A DNA stretch of 39,612 bases, from NCBI GenBank assembly GCA_017625935.1, contig JAGALA010000052.1, positions 1 through 39,612 on the forward strand, in the 5' to 3' direction. Shown here piece after piece: positions 25,139-34,510 of the stretch; position 1 is the first letter of the stretch; every line of letters starts with the position of its first letter. The translations under genes and the position numbers were made by a program. Source of the DNA: Clostridia bacterium (lineage in GTDB: Bacteria > Bacillota > Clostridia > Oscillospirales > CAG-272). The notes beneath the pieces were generated by a model. That model had not been told where the DNA came from. It searched no databases and was given only the letters and a program-made list of their open reading frames with translations.

Positions 25139-27097
25139 ATGAAAAAGAAATTACTTATTGCACTTGTTGTAGTTTCACTTATCGTTTGTGTTTTTGCTGC
25201 TTGCGGCAAGGAATGTGAACACAATTGGCAAGAGGGTCCAACAACTGCTACCTGCGATACTGCGGGTCAAACAACTATGACATGCTCGCTTTGCGGTGCA
25301 ACCACACAAAAGACAGCGGCTGCCCTCGGTCACGAGTGGGAGTTTGTTGAAACTGTAGCGGCAACCTGTCAGGCTGGCGGCTATGACCTCTACGAATGTA
25401 AGAGAGAGGGCTGTGATGCAACCGACCATCAAAACGAAACAAAGGTTGACTTCTCACCTGCAGGACACAACTACCAACCTGAAAATGTTCCCCCAACATG
25501 TGACAAAGCAGGTTACACAGAAAACACATGTACAATCTGCGGTAACGGCGACGGTAACCGTGTTACACTTCCAAAGCTCGGTCACACCTTCCAAAGAGAA
25601 GACTTTGACGGCGAAAACGGTGTTGTTCCAACATACCCAACCTGTGAAGAAAACGGCTACATCACATACAACTGTATGGAAGAAGGCTGTGGATATAAAG
25701 AAGTAGTTACATATGAACAGCTTCTTGAAAAGGGCGAAACTGAGCTTGCAGCAATGTACGAAAAGCTCGGTCACAATTTCACAGTTCTTGAAGACTATGC
25801 AGATCCTACATGTACAGTTGCAGGTTATATGATCAACGGCTGTGCTAACGGCTGCGGCAAATCCGAAAAGGTTGCTACAGATCCTGCACTCGGTCACTCA
25901 TATGAAAGAGCTGATTCAACAGAGGCAACATATACATACAAGCAAACACTTGCTCCAACCTGTATCACAGAGGGCTATGAGTGGGTTGTTTGTACTGTAG
26001 AGGACTGCGGATACTGCACAGAGGAAGCAGCTGACAAGGACGAAGAATACGTAGCTGCATACCGTCGTGCTATTGAAGCAACAGGCGTACACGTATTTGA
26101 TAAGAACCCAACAGTTGTTGCTCCGCTTTGCGACGCGCAGGGCTACACAACATATAGCTGCTCAGCTGACGGTGCTTGCACAGCAACCGAAGACAGAGAC
26201 TTCGTTGACGCGCTCGGTCACGAAATGGTTCTTACAGAGAGCCTTCTTACAGATGGAAAACCAACTTGTGTAACCAATGGTAACTATCCGTACAACTGCA
26301 CAAGATGTGACTTTACAGATATTAACCTTAACGGTGAAGAAAATAACGGCGCAAGACATACATTTGTAGCCGGTGAATATACCTACGCTCCAACCTGTAT
26401 CACACGCGGTATTTATACCTGCTCAGTATGTGATCAAGAGTTCGAGGCTTACGATGACGATACTGCTGCAATGCCACACGGCAACCACGTATTCAACGTA
26501 AAGGGCGAAACAACAGCTCCGACTTGCTCCGAATACGGCTACACAACCTACGGCTGCTCAGCTGACGGCAAGTGTGTTGCAACAGAAAAGAGAGATTACG
26601 TTGCAAGAGCAGGACATACATTCGGCGAGCCGACTGAGAACGGCACTATCGTATGTGAGGCTTGCTCCGCAACCTACATCAACGAAACTACTGTTATTAA
26701 AACGGAAGAGCATACTCTTTGCAAGCACGACAACGGTGAAACCTGCGATACCTGCGGTATTGGCGTAATCATCACAGGTACAAAGACACCTGATGCACCT
26801 GCTGAGCTTGCAGCGGGCGTTCAAAGCACCACTACATTCGACAAGGGCGCAGCTCTTATCGAGCTCAAGGGTGATGTTGGAACAACGTACACAATCGTTG
26901 TTTACGGCGCAAACGGTGAGGCAATCACATCATATGACGTTGTTGAAGACGGCACAGACATCGGTAAGATCAATGTTGTTACAAGCGCTAACGGCTCTTG
27001 CATCGTTGACATTACTGAAATCGAAGCAGAGGTTGCTTCAATCGCAATCACAGCTTCAGCTGCTGCAACAGTTTCATTCTACGTAACAGTAAAATAA
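25139..27097 (+). CDS. Surface lipoprotein of tandem Cys/His-rich repeats
   Basis: 652 residues. A lysine-rich lipoprotein signal peptide ends in FAAC with lipidated Cys22. Residues 25 to about 545 contain about eleven repeats of 35-65 residues. Each begins with GH (or a variant) plus an aromatic residue, then PTC, G-Y/N and a pair of cysteines often as C-x2-C (TCSLCG, TCTICG, NCTRCD, TCSVCD, CEAC). The last 105 residues lack cysteine and look beta-rich. The repeat type occurs in large clostridial surface proteins, with no known function that I can state; the spacing suggests small zinc-ribbon-like folds. It is a single-gene transcript with its own perfect promoter and terminator. Zinc binding is inference. 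Confidence 0.75.
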   Translation: MKKKLLIALVVVSLIVCVFAACGKECEHNWQEGPTTATCDTAGQTTMTCSLCGATTQKTAAALGHEWEFVETVAATCQAGGYDLYECKREGCDATDHQNETKVDFSPAGHNYQPENVPPTCDKAGYTENTCTICGNGDGNRVTLPKLGHTFQREDFDGENGVVPTYPTCEENGYITYNCMEEGCGYKEVVTYEQLLEKGETELAAMYEKLGHNFTVLEDYADPTCTVAGYMINGCANGCGKSEKVATDPALGHSYERADSTEATYTYKQTLAPTCITEGYEWVVCTVEDCGYCTEEAADKDEEYVAAYRRAIEATGVHVFDKNPTVVAPLCDAQGYTTYSCSADGACTATEDRDFVDALGHEMVLTESLLTDGKPTCVTNGNYPYNCTRCDFTDINLNGEENNGARHTFVAGEYTYAPTCITRGIYTCSVCDQEFEAYDDDTAAMPHGNHVFNVKGETTAPTCSEYGYTTYGCSADGKCVATEKRDYVARAGHTFGEPTENGTIVCEACSATYINETTVIKTEEHTLCKHDNGETCDTCGIGVIITGTKTPDAPAELAAGVQSTTTFDKGAALIELKGDVGTTYTIVVYGANGEAITSYDVVEDGTDIGKINVVTSANGSCIVDITEIEAEVASIAITASAAATVSFYVTVK

Positions 27098-27184
27098 AAT
27101 AGGGGCTGTTGCAACAAGCACAGACCAAAAACAGACACCAATAGCTACAAAATAGTATCTAACGGTTGTTGAAAAGTCAATTGT

Positions 27185-27219
27185 AGAAAGCTTGCGTTTT
27201 TCGCAAGCTTTCTTTTTTA
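27185..27219 (+). terminator. Terminator of the repeat lipoprotein gene
   Basis: A 12-bp stem AGAAAGCTTGCG (27185-27196) with CGCAAGCTTTCT (27202-27213), then a run of T. Confidence 0.87.
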
Positions 27220-27246
27220 TGTCTGTTTTTTATGCGCGACCTCGCA

Positions 27247-27268
27247 CTCTACCGTACACAAGTACGCC
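27247..27268 (-). repeat. 22-base repeat, copy 1 (inverted partner at 39534)
   Basis: The 22 bases here are the exact reverse complement of 39534-39555 (core GTACTTGTGTACGGTAGAG). The rest of the 27220-27371 gap shows a GTACAC/GTGTAC pairing next to this repeat and AT-rich DNA before the promoter. Confidence 0.7.
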
Positions 27269-27371
27269 TACGTGTACGAGTTCACGCCTTCTGCACTCGT
27301 TTCACTATCCCCTTCCTTCTTTATTTCAATAAATATTTTAGCGCTTTAAAGCAAAAAAGTAATAAATAATA

Positions 27372-27400
27372 TTGACAATAAAAAGCGATAGGTTTATAAT
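27372..27400 (+). promoter_or_regulatory. Consensus promoter of the aromatic operon
   Basis: TTGACA (27372-27377), 17 bases, TATAAT (27395-27400). The roughly 65-base leader contains an 8-bp hairpin, CACGATGG (27425-27432) with CCATTGTG (27438-27445), but no T-box or antiterminator pair. Confidence 0.8.
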
Positions 27401-27470
27401 ATATAGTATATAATTATTTTATGCCACGATGGAAAAGCCATTGTGACATATCGCAAATGGAGGTACGGGT

Positions 27471-28562
27471 GTGAAAACTCTTGACGAGATTAGAAAAGAA
27501 ATAAGTGCAATTGACGAGAAAATGGCACAGCTTTTTGAAAAAAGGATGGAAGCTGCCGCCGAGGTTGCCGCTTATAAAAAAGAGCACGCTCTGCCTATAT
27601 TTGACGGAAACAGAGAAGGCGAGCTTATAAAGAGAAACAGCCAAATTGTGGAAAATTCAGTCATTCGCGAATACTACGTTGATTTCCTTAAAAATAATAT
27701 GGCTCTTTCCCGTGCTTACCAGGCAAGGCTTAACGAGGGGCTTCGCGTTGCGTACTCGGGCGTTGAGGGTGCTTTTGCCTACATCGCCGCTAAAAGATTG
27801 TATCCGGAGGCTACACTCGTTTCATATCCCGACTTTGAAAGTGCGTACCGCTCGGTTGAGAATGGCGAATGTGACGTGGCGGTTTTGCCTATCGAAAACA
27901 GCTTCGCCGGCGACGTTTCAACGGTTATGGATTTGCTCTTCTCGGGAACGCTTTACGTAAATTCCGTGCTTGACCTTGAAATCAACCATTGCCTCATCGG
28001 TGTAAAGGGCGCAACTATAAACGATGTTGAAACGGTTATGAGCCACCCTCAAGCGCTTATGCAATGCGACAAGTACATAAAGGAGCACGAATTTAAAATT
28101 GTCGGCACGCAAAACACCGCCGCATCGGCTAAGTCGGTAAAGGAGCTTGGCAAAAAGGAGTTTGCGGCAATTGCCTCGGAGGAAACGGCTGAGCTTTTCG
28201 ACCTTGAAATTATCGAAAAGGGAATTAACCAAAGCCGCACCAACACAACGCGCTTTGTTGCATTCTCTCGCGCGCAAAATATGCTCGCAAGCGACGGCAA
28301 GCACCATTCAAACGAGCATTTTATGCTTGTTTTCACAGTTAAAAACGAGGCGGGTGCGCTTGCAAAAACGATTGATATTATCGGTGCGCATAGATATAAT
28401 ATGAGAAATCTCCGCTCACGTCCAATGAAGGAGCTTCTTTGGAGCTACTATTTCTTCGTTGAGGCGGACGGAAACATTAACACACAAAACGGCAAGGATA
28501 TGCTAAGGGAGCTTTCCGCAACCTGCGATATCTGCAAGCTTGTCGGCACATACCGTTCATAA
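27471..28562 (+). CDS. pheA: Bifunctional chorismate mutase/prephenate dehydratase (P-protein)
   Basis: 363 residues from GTG 27471, with GGAGGT 5-6 bases upstream. Residues 1 to about 88 are an AroQ-type chorismate mutase (LDEIRKEISAIDEKMAQLF). Residues about 92-270 are prephenate dehydratase (VAYSGVEGAFAY, PIENSFAGDV, TNTTRFVAF). Residues from about 280 are an ACT domain (NEAGALAKTI, RSRP) for phenylalanine feedback. It converts chorismate through prephenate to phenylpyruvate. Having this gene first in the operon places the pathway's branch enzyme before the shared enzymes. Confidence 0.94.
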   Translation: MKTLDEIRKEISAIDEKMAQLFEKRMEAAAEVAAYKKEHALPIFDGNREGELIKRNSQIVENSVIREYYVDFLKNNMALSRAYQARLNEGLRVAYSGVEGAFAYIAAKRLYPEATLVSYPDFESAYRSVENGECDVAVLPIENSFAGDVSTVMDLLFSGTLYVNSVLDLEINHCLIGVKGATINDVETVMSHPQALMQCDKYIKEHEFKIVGTQNTAASAKSVKELGKKEFAAIASEETAELFDLEIIEKGINQSRTNTTRFVAFSRAQNMLASDGKHHSNEHFMLVFTVKNEAGALAKTIDIIGAHRYNMRNLRSRPMKELLWSYYFFVEADGNINTQNGKDMLRELSATCDICKLVGTYRS

Positions 28563-28602
28563 CGGAAAAACACAAAAATCAGACACAGGGGAGGGGAAAA
28601 GT

Positions 28603-29619
28603 ATGATTTTACCGCTTAATTTAGGCAAGGATAGCTACGATATTGTAATTGAGCGCACAGCGCTTGATAGAATCGGTGAATACCTGAAGCTTGACAGAAA
28701 ATGCCTCATCTTAACGGATAGCGGCGTGCCAAGCAAGTATAGCGAAGCGGTTAAGCGCGCATCGCGTGACGGATATATATATACAATTCCCGAGGGTGAG
28801 GGCAGTAAATCCTTTGATAACTATAAAAGCATACTTTCCTTTATGGTGGAAAACGCCTTCACGCGCACTGACTGTGTTGTTGCAGTTGGCGGCGGCGTGT
28901 GCGGAGACCTTGGCGGCTTTGTTGCCGCAAGCTATATGCGCGGCATTGATTTTTATAATGTTCCTACCACGCTCCTCTCTCAGCTTGACTCCTCAATCGG
29001 CGGCAAGGTTGCAATTGACCTTGACGGAGTTAAAAATATCGTCGGTGCGTTTTATCAGCCGAAAAAGGTTGTCATCGACCCGAACACATTAAAAACGCTC
29101 GACCAAAGACAGAAAATGGCAGGCCTTTGCGAGGGCATTAAAATGGCTGCTTGTATGAACAGTCAGCTCTTTGAACTAATAGAAAATTCAACCGATTTAG
29201 AGAGTGACCTTGACGAAATTATCGTTGAGGGACTGAAAATCAAAAAAGCGGTTGTCGAAGAGGATCCGCACGAAAAAGGGCTTAGACGTGTCTTAAATTT
29301 CGGCCACACCATCGGCCACGCAATAGAAAGCAATGCAGGTCTTGCAGAGCTTTTGCACGGTGAGTGCGTTGCCCTCGGCTCGTTGCCAATGGCATCGGAT
29401 GATGTGCGTGCGCGCCTTGAAAATGTGTATAAAAAATATAATTTACCTACAAAAATTGACACAGACAGCGACGTTCTCATGTCCTACATAAAAAGGGACA
29501 AAAAAGCAATGGGTGACTCCATAACAGTTGTTTTTGTCGAAAAAATAGGTGAATTTCAATTTATCAAAATGAAAACAGACGAAATTAAAAAATATATTGA
29601 CGGAGGTATTTTGAAATGA
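28603..29619 (+). CDS. aroB: 3-dehydroquinate synthase
   Basis: 338 residues from ATG 28603, with GGGGAGGGG 6 bases upstream; an upstream in-frame start at 28540 lies inside pheA and has no ribosome site. NAD-binding and active-site segments are GGGVCGDLGGFVAA, VPTTLLSQLDSSIGGK and the metal-site RVLNFGHTIGHAIE. It converts DAHP to 3-dehydroquinate, step two of the shikimate pathway. The stop overlaps the aroC start by 4 bases. Confidence 0.95.
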   Translation: MILPLNLGKDSYDIVIERTALDRIGEYLKLDRKCLILTDSGVPSKYSEAVKRASRDGYIYTIPEGEGSKSFDNYKSILSFMVENAFTRTDCVVAVGGGVCGDLGGFVAASYMRGIDFYNVPTTLLSQLDSSIGGKVAIDLDGVKNIVGAFYQPKKVVIDPNTLKTLDQRQKMAGLCEGIKMAACMNSQLFELIENSTDLESDLDEIIVEGLKIKKAVVEEDPHEKGLRRVLNFGHTIGHAIESNAGLAELLHGECVALGSLPMASDDVRARLENVYKKYNLPTKIDTDSDVLMSYIKRDKKAMGDSITVVFVEKIGEFQFIKMKTDEIKKYIDGGILK

Positions 29620-30707
29620 AAAATACATTCGGAAATTCAATAGCCGTTACAATCTTCGGCGAGAGCCACGGACAAGCCATCGGCGCTGTAATTGACGGTA
29701 TTTGCCCGGGCATAGAAATAAACGATGAGTTTATCTCATCTCAGCTTACAAAGCGCCGTCCGTCGGGACCCACCGATACAAAGAGGCGTGAAAAGGATGA
29801 ATATAAGATTCTAAGCGGAGTCTTTGAGGGTAAAGCAACAGGCACTCCTATCGCAATTATAATCCCGAATGAGGATACAAGAAGCGGTGATTACAAAAGA
29901 GGAATTCCACGTCCCTCACACGCGGACTATACCGCAAGCGTAAAATATCACGGCTACGAGGACTACCGCGGCGGTGGACATTTCTCGGGCAGAGTAACCG
30001 CAGCCTTGGTGGCAGTCGGTGGCATTTTAATTCCCGCCTTAAACAAGCTCGGCATTAAAATCGGCACTCATATCTTGGAGTGCGCGGGCGTAAGAGATAA
30101 AGCTTTTGAAAATATAGAAAAGGAAATAGAAAAAATTAACTCAATTTCCTTCCCAACAATCTCTGACCAGGCTAAAATGCTTGATGAAATTGAAAGGGCA
30201 AGGCTCGACTCTGACAGCGTAGGCGGTATTCTTGAAAGCGCAATTATCGGTATGCCCGCAGGCGTTGGAGAGCCTTGGTTTGATAGCGTAGAGAGCATTA
30301 TTTCCCACGCGCTTTTCTCGATAGGTGCAGTCAAGGGCGTTGAATTTGGCAGAGGCTTTGAGCTTGCAAGAATGAGGGGAAGCCAAGCAAACGACCCGAT
30401 AGCCTATGAAAACGGAAAAATAATAACAAAAACAAACAACAACGGCGGCATAAACGGCGGCATTACAAACTCAATGCCGATAATAGTAAAGTGCGCCATA
30501 AAGCCAACGCCGTCAATAGCTTTGGAGCAAGAAAGCGTTGACCTTGAAAAAATGGAAAACACAAAGCTTGAAATCAAGGGCAGACACGACCCCGCAATTG
30601 TAAGACGCGCTTGTGTTGTGGTTGACAGCGTGCTTGCAATTTGTGTCAGCGATATGTTAGCACAGAGATACGGCACGGACGTATTCTTAAAGGGCTTTGA
30701 CAAATAA
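29616..30707 (+). CDS. aroC: Chorismate synthase
   Basis: 363 residues, full length. Signatures: GESHGQAIGAVIDG near the N-terminus, RPSGPTDTKRREKDE (FMN/substrate site), YRGGGHFSGRVTA, and the C-terminal RHDPAIVRRA. It removes phosphate from EPSP to form chorismate with reduced FMN. The ATG overlaps the aroB stop (ATGA), and AGGTATT-type pairing is weak, so coupling is likely. A 48-base gap separates it from the next gene. Confidence 0.96.
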   Translation: MKNTFGNSIAVTIFGESHGQAIGAVIDGICPGIEINDEFISSQLTKRRPSGPTDTKRREKDEYKILSGVFEGKATGTPIAIIIPNEDTRSGDYKRGIPRPSHADYTASVKYHGYEDYRGGGHFSGRVTAALVAVGGILIPALNKLGIKIGTHILECAGVRDKAFENIEKEIEKINSISFPTISDQAKMLDEIERARLDSDSVGGILESAIIGMPAGVGEPWFDSVESIISHALFSIGAVKGVEFGRGFELARMRGSQANDPIAYENGKIITKTNNNGGINGGITNSMPIIVKCAIKPTPSIALEQESVDLEKMENTKLEIKGRHDPAIVRRACVVVDSVLAICVSDMLAQRYGTDVFLKGFDK

Positions 30708-30755
30708 TTTTAACGCCGAAAAGCAGATATTTAACTCGGCAAAGGGGCAAAAACT

Positions 30756-31994
30756 ATGAAATACGGACTGATAGGAGAGCATCTCGGACATAGCTTTTCT
30801 AAGGTGATTCACGAAAAAATAGGCGACTACGTGTACGAAATTAAGGAAATTGAGCCTGAAAACGTAGCCAAATTTATAAAGGAACGCGACTTTTTGGCAA
30901 TCAACGTGACAATTCCGTATAAGGAAGTGGTCATTCCTATGCTTGACTGCATAGACGACAGTGCCAAGAAGATTGGCGCGGTTAATACGGTTGTCAATCG
31001 CGGTGGCAAGCTATACGGCTATAACACCGATTATTCGGGTATGCGCGCGCTCGTTATGCGTGTCGGCGCGGAAATTGCAGGCAAAAAGGTCTTGATTATC
31101 GGCACAGGCGGCACATCAAAGACCGCACGCGCGGTTGTTAGCGATATGGGGGCAAGGGAAATTATCTTCGTTTCAAACGTAGAGGCTCCCGGTGCATATT
31201 CTTACGATGAAATTTATAAAAATCACACGGACGTAGATGTAATTTTCAACACGTCCCCCGTCGGAATGTATCCAAAAAACGACGGCTGTCCTATCGACCT
31301 AACCAAATTTCCAAACGTAAAGGCGCTTGTCGATGTAGTTTATAACCCCATAAGAACCACGCTTGTGCAAAAGGCAAGGGAGCTTGGCATAAGTGCCGAG
31401 GGTGGCTTATATATGCTCGGCGCACAGGCGGTATATGCCTATGAGCATTTTATGGACAAAACGGTTGACAAAGCAATTTGCGACCAAATTTACAACGAAA
31501 CGATAAGCGAAAAGGACAATATTGTTCTTGTCGGTATGCCTGCCTCGGGCAAAACTACTATTGGTAAAATTTTAGCAAGCAAAACAGGCAAGACCTTTAT
31601 CGACACCGATGAGGAAATTGTAAAGCGCGAGGGCACGGATATTCCCACCATATTTGCAACCAAGGGGGAAGCATATTTTAGAGACCTTGAAGCAAAAATC
31701 ATCGAGGACGTGTCTAAATTAAACGGCTCTGTTATCTCAACGGGCGGCGGCGCAATCTTGCGAAAAGAGAACGTAAGACGCTTGAAGCAAAACGGCACGG
31801 TATATTTCCTTGACCGCTCACTTGAGCTTTTAGTTCCCACAAAGGATAGACCTCTTTCAAGCGACCGTGCATCGATTGAAAAAAGATATAACGAGCGCTA
31901 CGGTATTTACCTCGCCTCAGCCGACGTAAGAGTCAACGGCAACGGCAGTCCAAGCGAGGTTGCAGAATTAATTTTAAAGGATAGAATAAAATGA
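30756..31994 (+). CDS. Fused shikimate dehydrogenase-shikimate kinase
   Basis: 412 residues in one frame. Residues 1 to about 245 are AroE: Lys56 (VTIPYK) and Asp92 (YNTDYSG) are the catalytic pair, GTGGTSKTA near 116 binds the nucleotide, and FNTSPVGMYP and GLYMLGAQA close the fold. The usual NRT motif for NADP phosphate reads VSNVEAP here, so NAD use is possible. Residues about 254-412 are AroK: Walker A GMPASGKT (260-267), DTDEEI, FRDLE, GGGAIL and the lid region DRPLSSD. It would perform steps four and five of the pathway. AAAGGGG lies 8 bases before the ATG. Confidence 0.93.
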   Translation: MKYGLIGEHLGHSFSKVIHEKIGDYVYEIKEIEPENVAKFIKERDFLAINVTIPYKEVVIPMLDCIDDSAKKIGAVNTVVNRGGKLYGYNTDYSGMRALVMRVGAEIAGKKVLIIGTGGTSKTARAVVSDMGAREIIFVSNVEAPGAYSYDEIYKNHTDVDVIFNTSPVGMYPKNDGCPIDLTKFPNVKALVDVVYNPIRTTLVQKARELGISAEGGLYMLGAQAVYAYEHFMDKTVDKAICDQIYNETISEKDNIVLVGMPASGKTTIGKILASKTGKTFIDTDEEIVKREGTDIPTIFATKGEAYFRDLEAKIIEDVSKLNGSVISTGGGAILRKENVRRLKQNGTVYFLDRSLELLVPTKDRPLSSDRASIEKRYNERYGIYLASADVRVNGNGSPSEVAELILKDRIK

Positions 31995-32419
31995 AAATTT
32001 TGGTATTGAACGGACCAAATATAAATATGCTCGGCATTCGTGAGCCGCAGTACTACGGCGCCGCCACGTACGAGGATCTAAAAAATCTCGTGCTTAAAAA
32101 TGCAGGCAGCACCGAGGTTGAATTTTACCAATCGAACCACGAGGGTGATTTGGTTGATGCAATTCAAAAAGCATATTTTGATAAAATTGACGGCATTATA
32201 TTTAACCCCGCCGCCTATACCCACACAAGCGTTGCTATACTTGATGCGCTTAAGGCAGTGAAAATTCCCTGCGTTGAGGTGCATATATCCAAGGTTGAGG
32301 AGCGCGATAGCTTCCGTCAGATAAGCTACGTGCGTGAAGCGTGTGTTAAAACAATAACAGGCAAGGGTCTTGACGGCTACGTAGAAGCACTTGAATTTTT
32401 GAAGGAATATATAAAATGA
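31991..32419 (+). CDS. aroQ: Type II 3-dehydroquinate dehydratase
   Basis: 142 residues, the usual dodecameric type II size. Motifs: LNGPNINMLGIREP, catalytic Tyr22 region (YYG), SNHEGDLVDAIQ, NPAAYTHTSVA and EVHISKVEERDSFR. It dehydrates 3-dehydroquinate to 3-dehydroshikimate. Both ends overlap neighbours by 4 bases (ATGA), so it is coupled to the aroE/K fusion and to aroA. Confidence 0.96.
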   Translation: MKILVLNGPNINMLGIREPQYYGAATYEDLKNLVLKNAGSTEVEFYQSNHEGDLVDAIQKAYFDKIDGIIFNPAAYTHTSVAILDALKAVKIPCVEVHISKVEERDSFRQISYVREACVKTITGKGLDGYVEALEFLKEYIK

Positions 32420-33618
32420 AAATAAAAATAAATAAGGGCATAGCCGTGGGTGAAATTAAAGCACCACCCTCGAAAAGCTACGCACACAGGCTACTTATAG
32501 GTGCTGCGCTTGCAAACGGCGAGAGCAAAATTGACGGCATTATAGATAGCGACGATATGCGTGCAACCCTTAGCTGTATTTCATCCTTAGGTGTGAAATA
32601 TGAAAAAAAGGGCGAGGAGGTGTCGTTTTTCGGCGGTGAGCTTGTTAGTTCCCACCGCGTATTTTCAGCAAACGAAAGCGGCAGCACTCTTCGCTTTTTT
32701 ATCCCCATTGCCTTAGCCCTTGGCGACAGCGCAACCTTTATAGGAACGGAGCGCTTAATTTCCCGCGGCATCGAGGTTTACGAGGAGATTTTTGAAAAAC
32801 AGGGCATAACCGTAAAAAAGAGCAAAACAGAAATCGAACTAAACGGCAAACTAAAGGCGGACACCTTTTACGTAAGGGGTAACGTGAGCAGTCAGTTTAT
32901 AAGCGGCCTTATTTTTGCATTGCCTCTTTTGGACGATGACAGCAAAATTGTGATAACGACGGAGCTTGAAAGCGAAGCCTACGTTGATATAACAATAGAT
33001 GCAGTAAAGCAGCTTGGCATTGAAATTACACGCAAGGAAAACGAGATTTTTGTAAAGGGCAACCAAAAATACACCCCGAAAAATCTCAGCGTCGAGGCGG
33101 ACGCGTCAAACGCCGCATTTTTGGACGCTTTTAACATTTTGGGCGGAGACGTGTCTGTTTTAGGGTTAAATGACAAGACACTTCAGCCCGATTATATCTA
33201 TAAAAGCTACTTTGAAAGAATAAATGATACGGTGCCGACGCTCTCTCTTGCCTCGTGTCCCGATTTAGGGCCTATTACCTTTGCGCTTGCCGCACTCAAA
33301 AACGGAGCGCATTTTGTCGGCACGAAGCGCCTTAAAATTAAGGAAAGCGACAGAGCCACAGCAATGGCACGCGAGCTTGAAGCGCTCGGCGGAAAAGTAA
33401 CGGTAAACGAAAACGACGTGACGGTTTCCAAAATTGAAAATATAAAGGAAAACCAAACACTCCTTTGCCATAACGACCACCGCATTGCAATGTCGCTTGC
33501 CTGTGTCCTTTCAACTGTCGGTGGTACGCTTGACGGGTGCGAGTGCGTAAAGAAAAGCTATCCACATTTTTTTGACGATTTAAGGCAGCTTGGAATTGAC
33601 TGGGAGGAAATAATATGA
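32416..33618 (+). CDS. aroA: 5-enolpyruvylshikimate-3-phosphate synthase
   Basis: 400 residues. The two-domain EPSP synthase has PPSKSYAHR (17-25) with the PEP-binding lysine, NESGSTLRFF, the mobile RGNVSSQF segment, DLGPITFALAAL and KESDRATAMARELEALGG. It joins shikimate-3-phosphate and PEP. The glyphosate-site loop has Ser at NESGST where class I enzymes carry NAGTAMR, so it resembles the divergent forms of some Clostridia; sensitivity cannot be judged from this. It overlaps aroQ and tyrA by 4 bases each. Confidence 0.95.
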   Translation: MKIKINKGIAVGEIKAPPSKSYAHRLLIGAALANGESKIDGIIDSDDMRATLSCISSLGVKYEKKGEEVSFFGGELVSSHRVFSANESGSTLRFFIPIALALGDSATFIGTERLISRGIEVYEEIFEKQGITVKKSKTEIELNGKLKADTFYVRGNVSSQFISGLIFALPLLDDDSKIVITTELESEAYVDITIDAVKQLGIEITRKENEIFVKGNQKYTPKNLSVEADASNAAFLDAFNILGGDVSVLGLNDKTLQPDYIYKSYFERINDTVPTLSLASCPDLGPITFALAALKNGAHFVGTKRLKIKESDRATAMARELEALGGKVTVNENDVTVSKIENIKENQTLLCHNDHRIAMSLACVLSTVGGTLDGCECVKKSYPHFFDDLRQLGIDWEEII

Positions 33619-34472
33619 AAATAATTAAGGACGTAAAGTTTTTAATAGTAGGTCTTGGACTTATAGGCGGCAGCTACGCTCAGGCGCTCACCGACCTTGG
33701 CTACGAGGTTGGCGCAATTACAAGAAGTCAGTCCTCAATTGATTACGCCAAGGAAAACGGCTTGATTTCAAGCGGTACAACCGAGGTTACAAGGGAATAC
33801 GTCAGCCGCTTTGACGTTATTGTTTTCGCACTTTATCCAAATGTGCTTCTTAATTGGCTCAGCGAGTATCAAGACTATATCAAGGATGGCGCGGTTTTAA
33901 CTGACGTTACAGGCGTAAAAACACCGATAGTTTATAAAATCCAGGAAATGCTTCGCCCTGAGATAGAATTTATCGGCGCGCACCCGATGGCAGGTAAGGA
34001 GGTTTACGGTGTTCAAAACGCGGATAAAACAATCTTCAGAAACGCAAACTATATCGTTACTCCAACAGATAAGAACACCCCCGAGGGAATAAACTGCTGC
34101 CGTGAGCTTGGCAAAATTCTCGGCTTCAAAACCGTATGTGAATTAAGCCCCGAGAAGCACGACGAAATGATCGGCTTTCTTTCTCAGCTCACCCACTGCA
34201 TCGCAGTTTCGCTTATGACCTGTAAGGAATCACGTGAGCTTGTCAACTACACGGGTGACTCCTTCCGAGATCTGACGAGAATAGCAAAAATCAACGAAAC
34301 GATGTGGACGGAGCTGTTCTTACTTAACAAGGGCGAGCTTCTTTCGCAAATGGATTTGTTTATTGACAAATTCAAGGAGCTGAAAAGCGCAATTGAGTGC
34401 GAGGACACGGAAAAAATGAAGGAAATTATGAAAACCTCAACCGAGCGCCGCGCATACTTTGACAAAAAATAA
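33615..34472 (+). CDS. tyrA: Prephenate dehydrogenase
   Basis: 285 residues. A Rossmann domain with GLGLIGG (13-19), then the dehydrogenase helical domain with HPMAGKEVYGVQNAD and the LSQLTHCIA segment. It oxidises prephenate to 4-hydroxyphenylpyruvate for tyrosine. There is no fused chorismate mutase or ACT domain, so feedback control at this step is not evident. The ATG overlaps the aroA stop. Confidence 0.93.
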   Translation: MKIIKDVKFLIVGLGLIGGSYAQALTDLGYEVGAITRSQSSIDYAKENGLISSGTTEVTREYVSRFDVIVFALYPNVLLNWLSEYQDYIKDGAVLTDVTGVKTPIVYKIQEMLRPEIEFIGAHPMAGKEVYGVQNADKTIFRNANYIVTPTDKNTPEGINCCRELGKILGFKTVCELSPEKHDEMIGFLSQLTHCIAVSLMTCKESRELVNYTGDSFRDLTRIAKINETMWTELFLLNKGELLSQMDLFIDKFKELKSAIECEDTEKMKEIMKTSTERRAYFDKK

Positions 34473-34510
34473 AAAGCCCACGGGCAAAATATAGAAAAGG
34501 AGAAAAAGAC

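Noticed and set aside
27421..27474. A 17-codon leader peptide ending at the pheA GTG (GTGA overlap)
   Set aside because: No ribosome site, no Phe or Tyr codons, and no alternative terminator pair, so it does not fit an attenuator.
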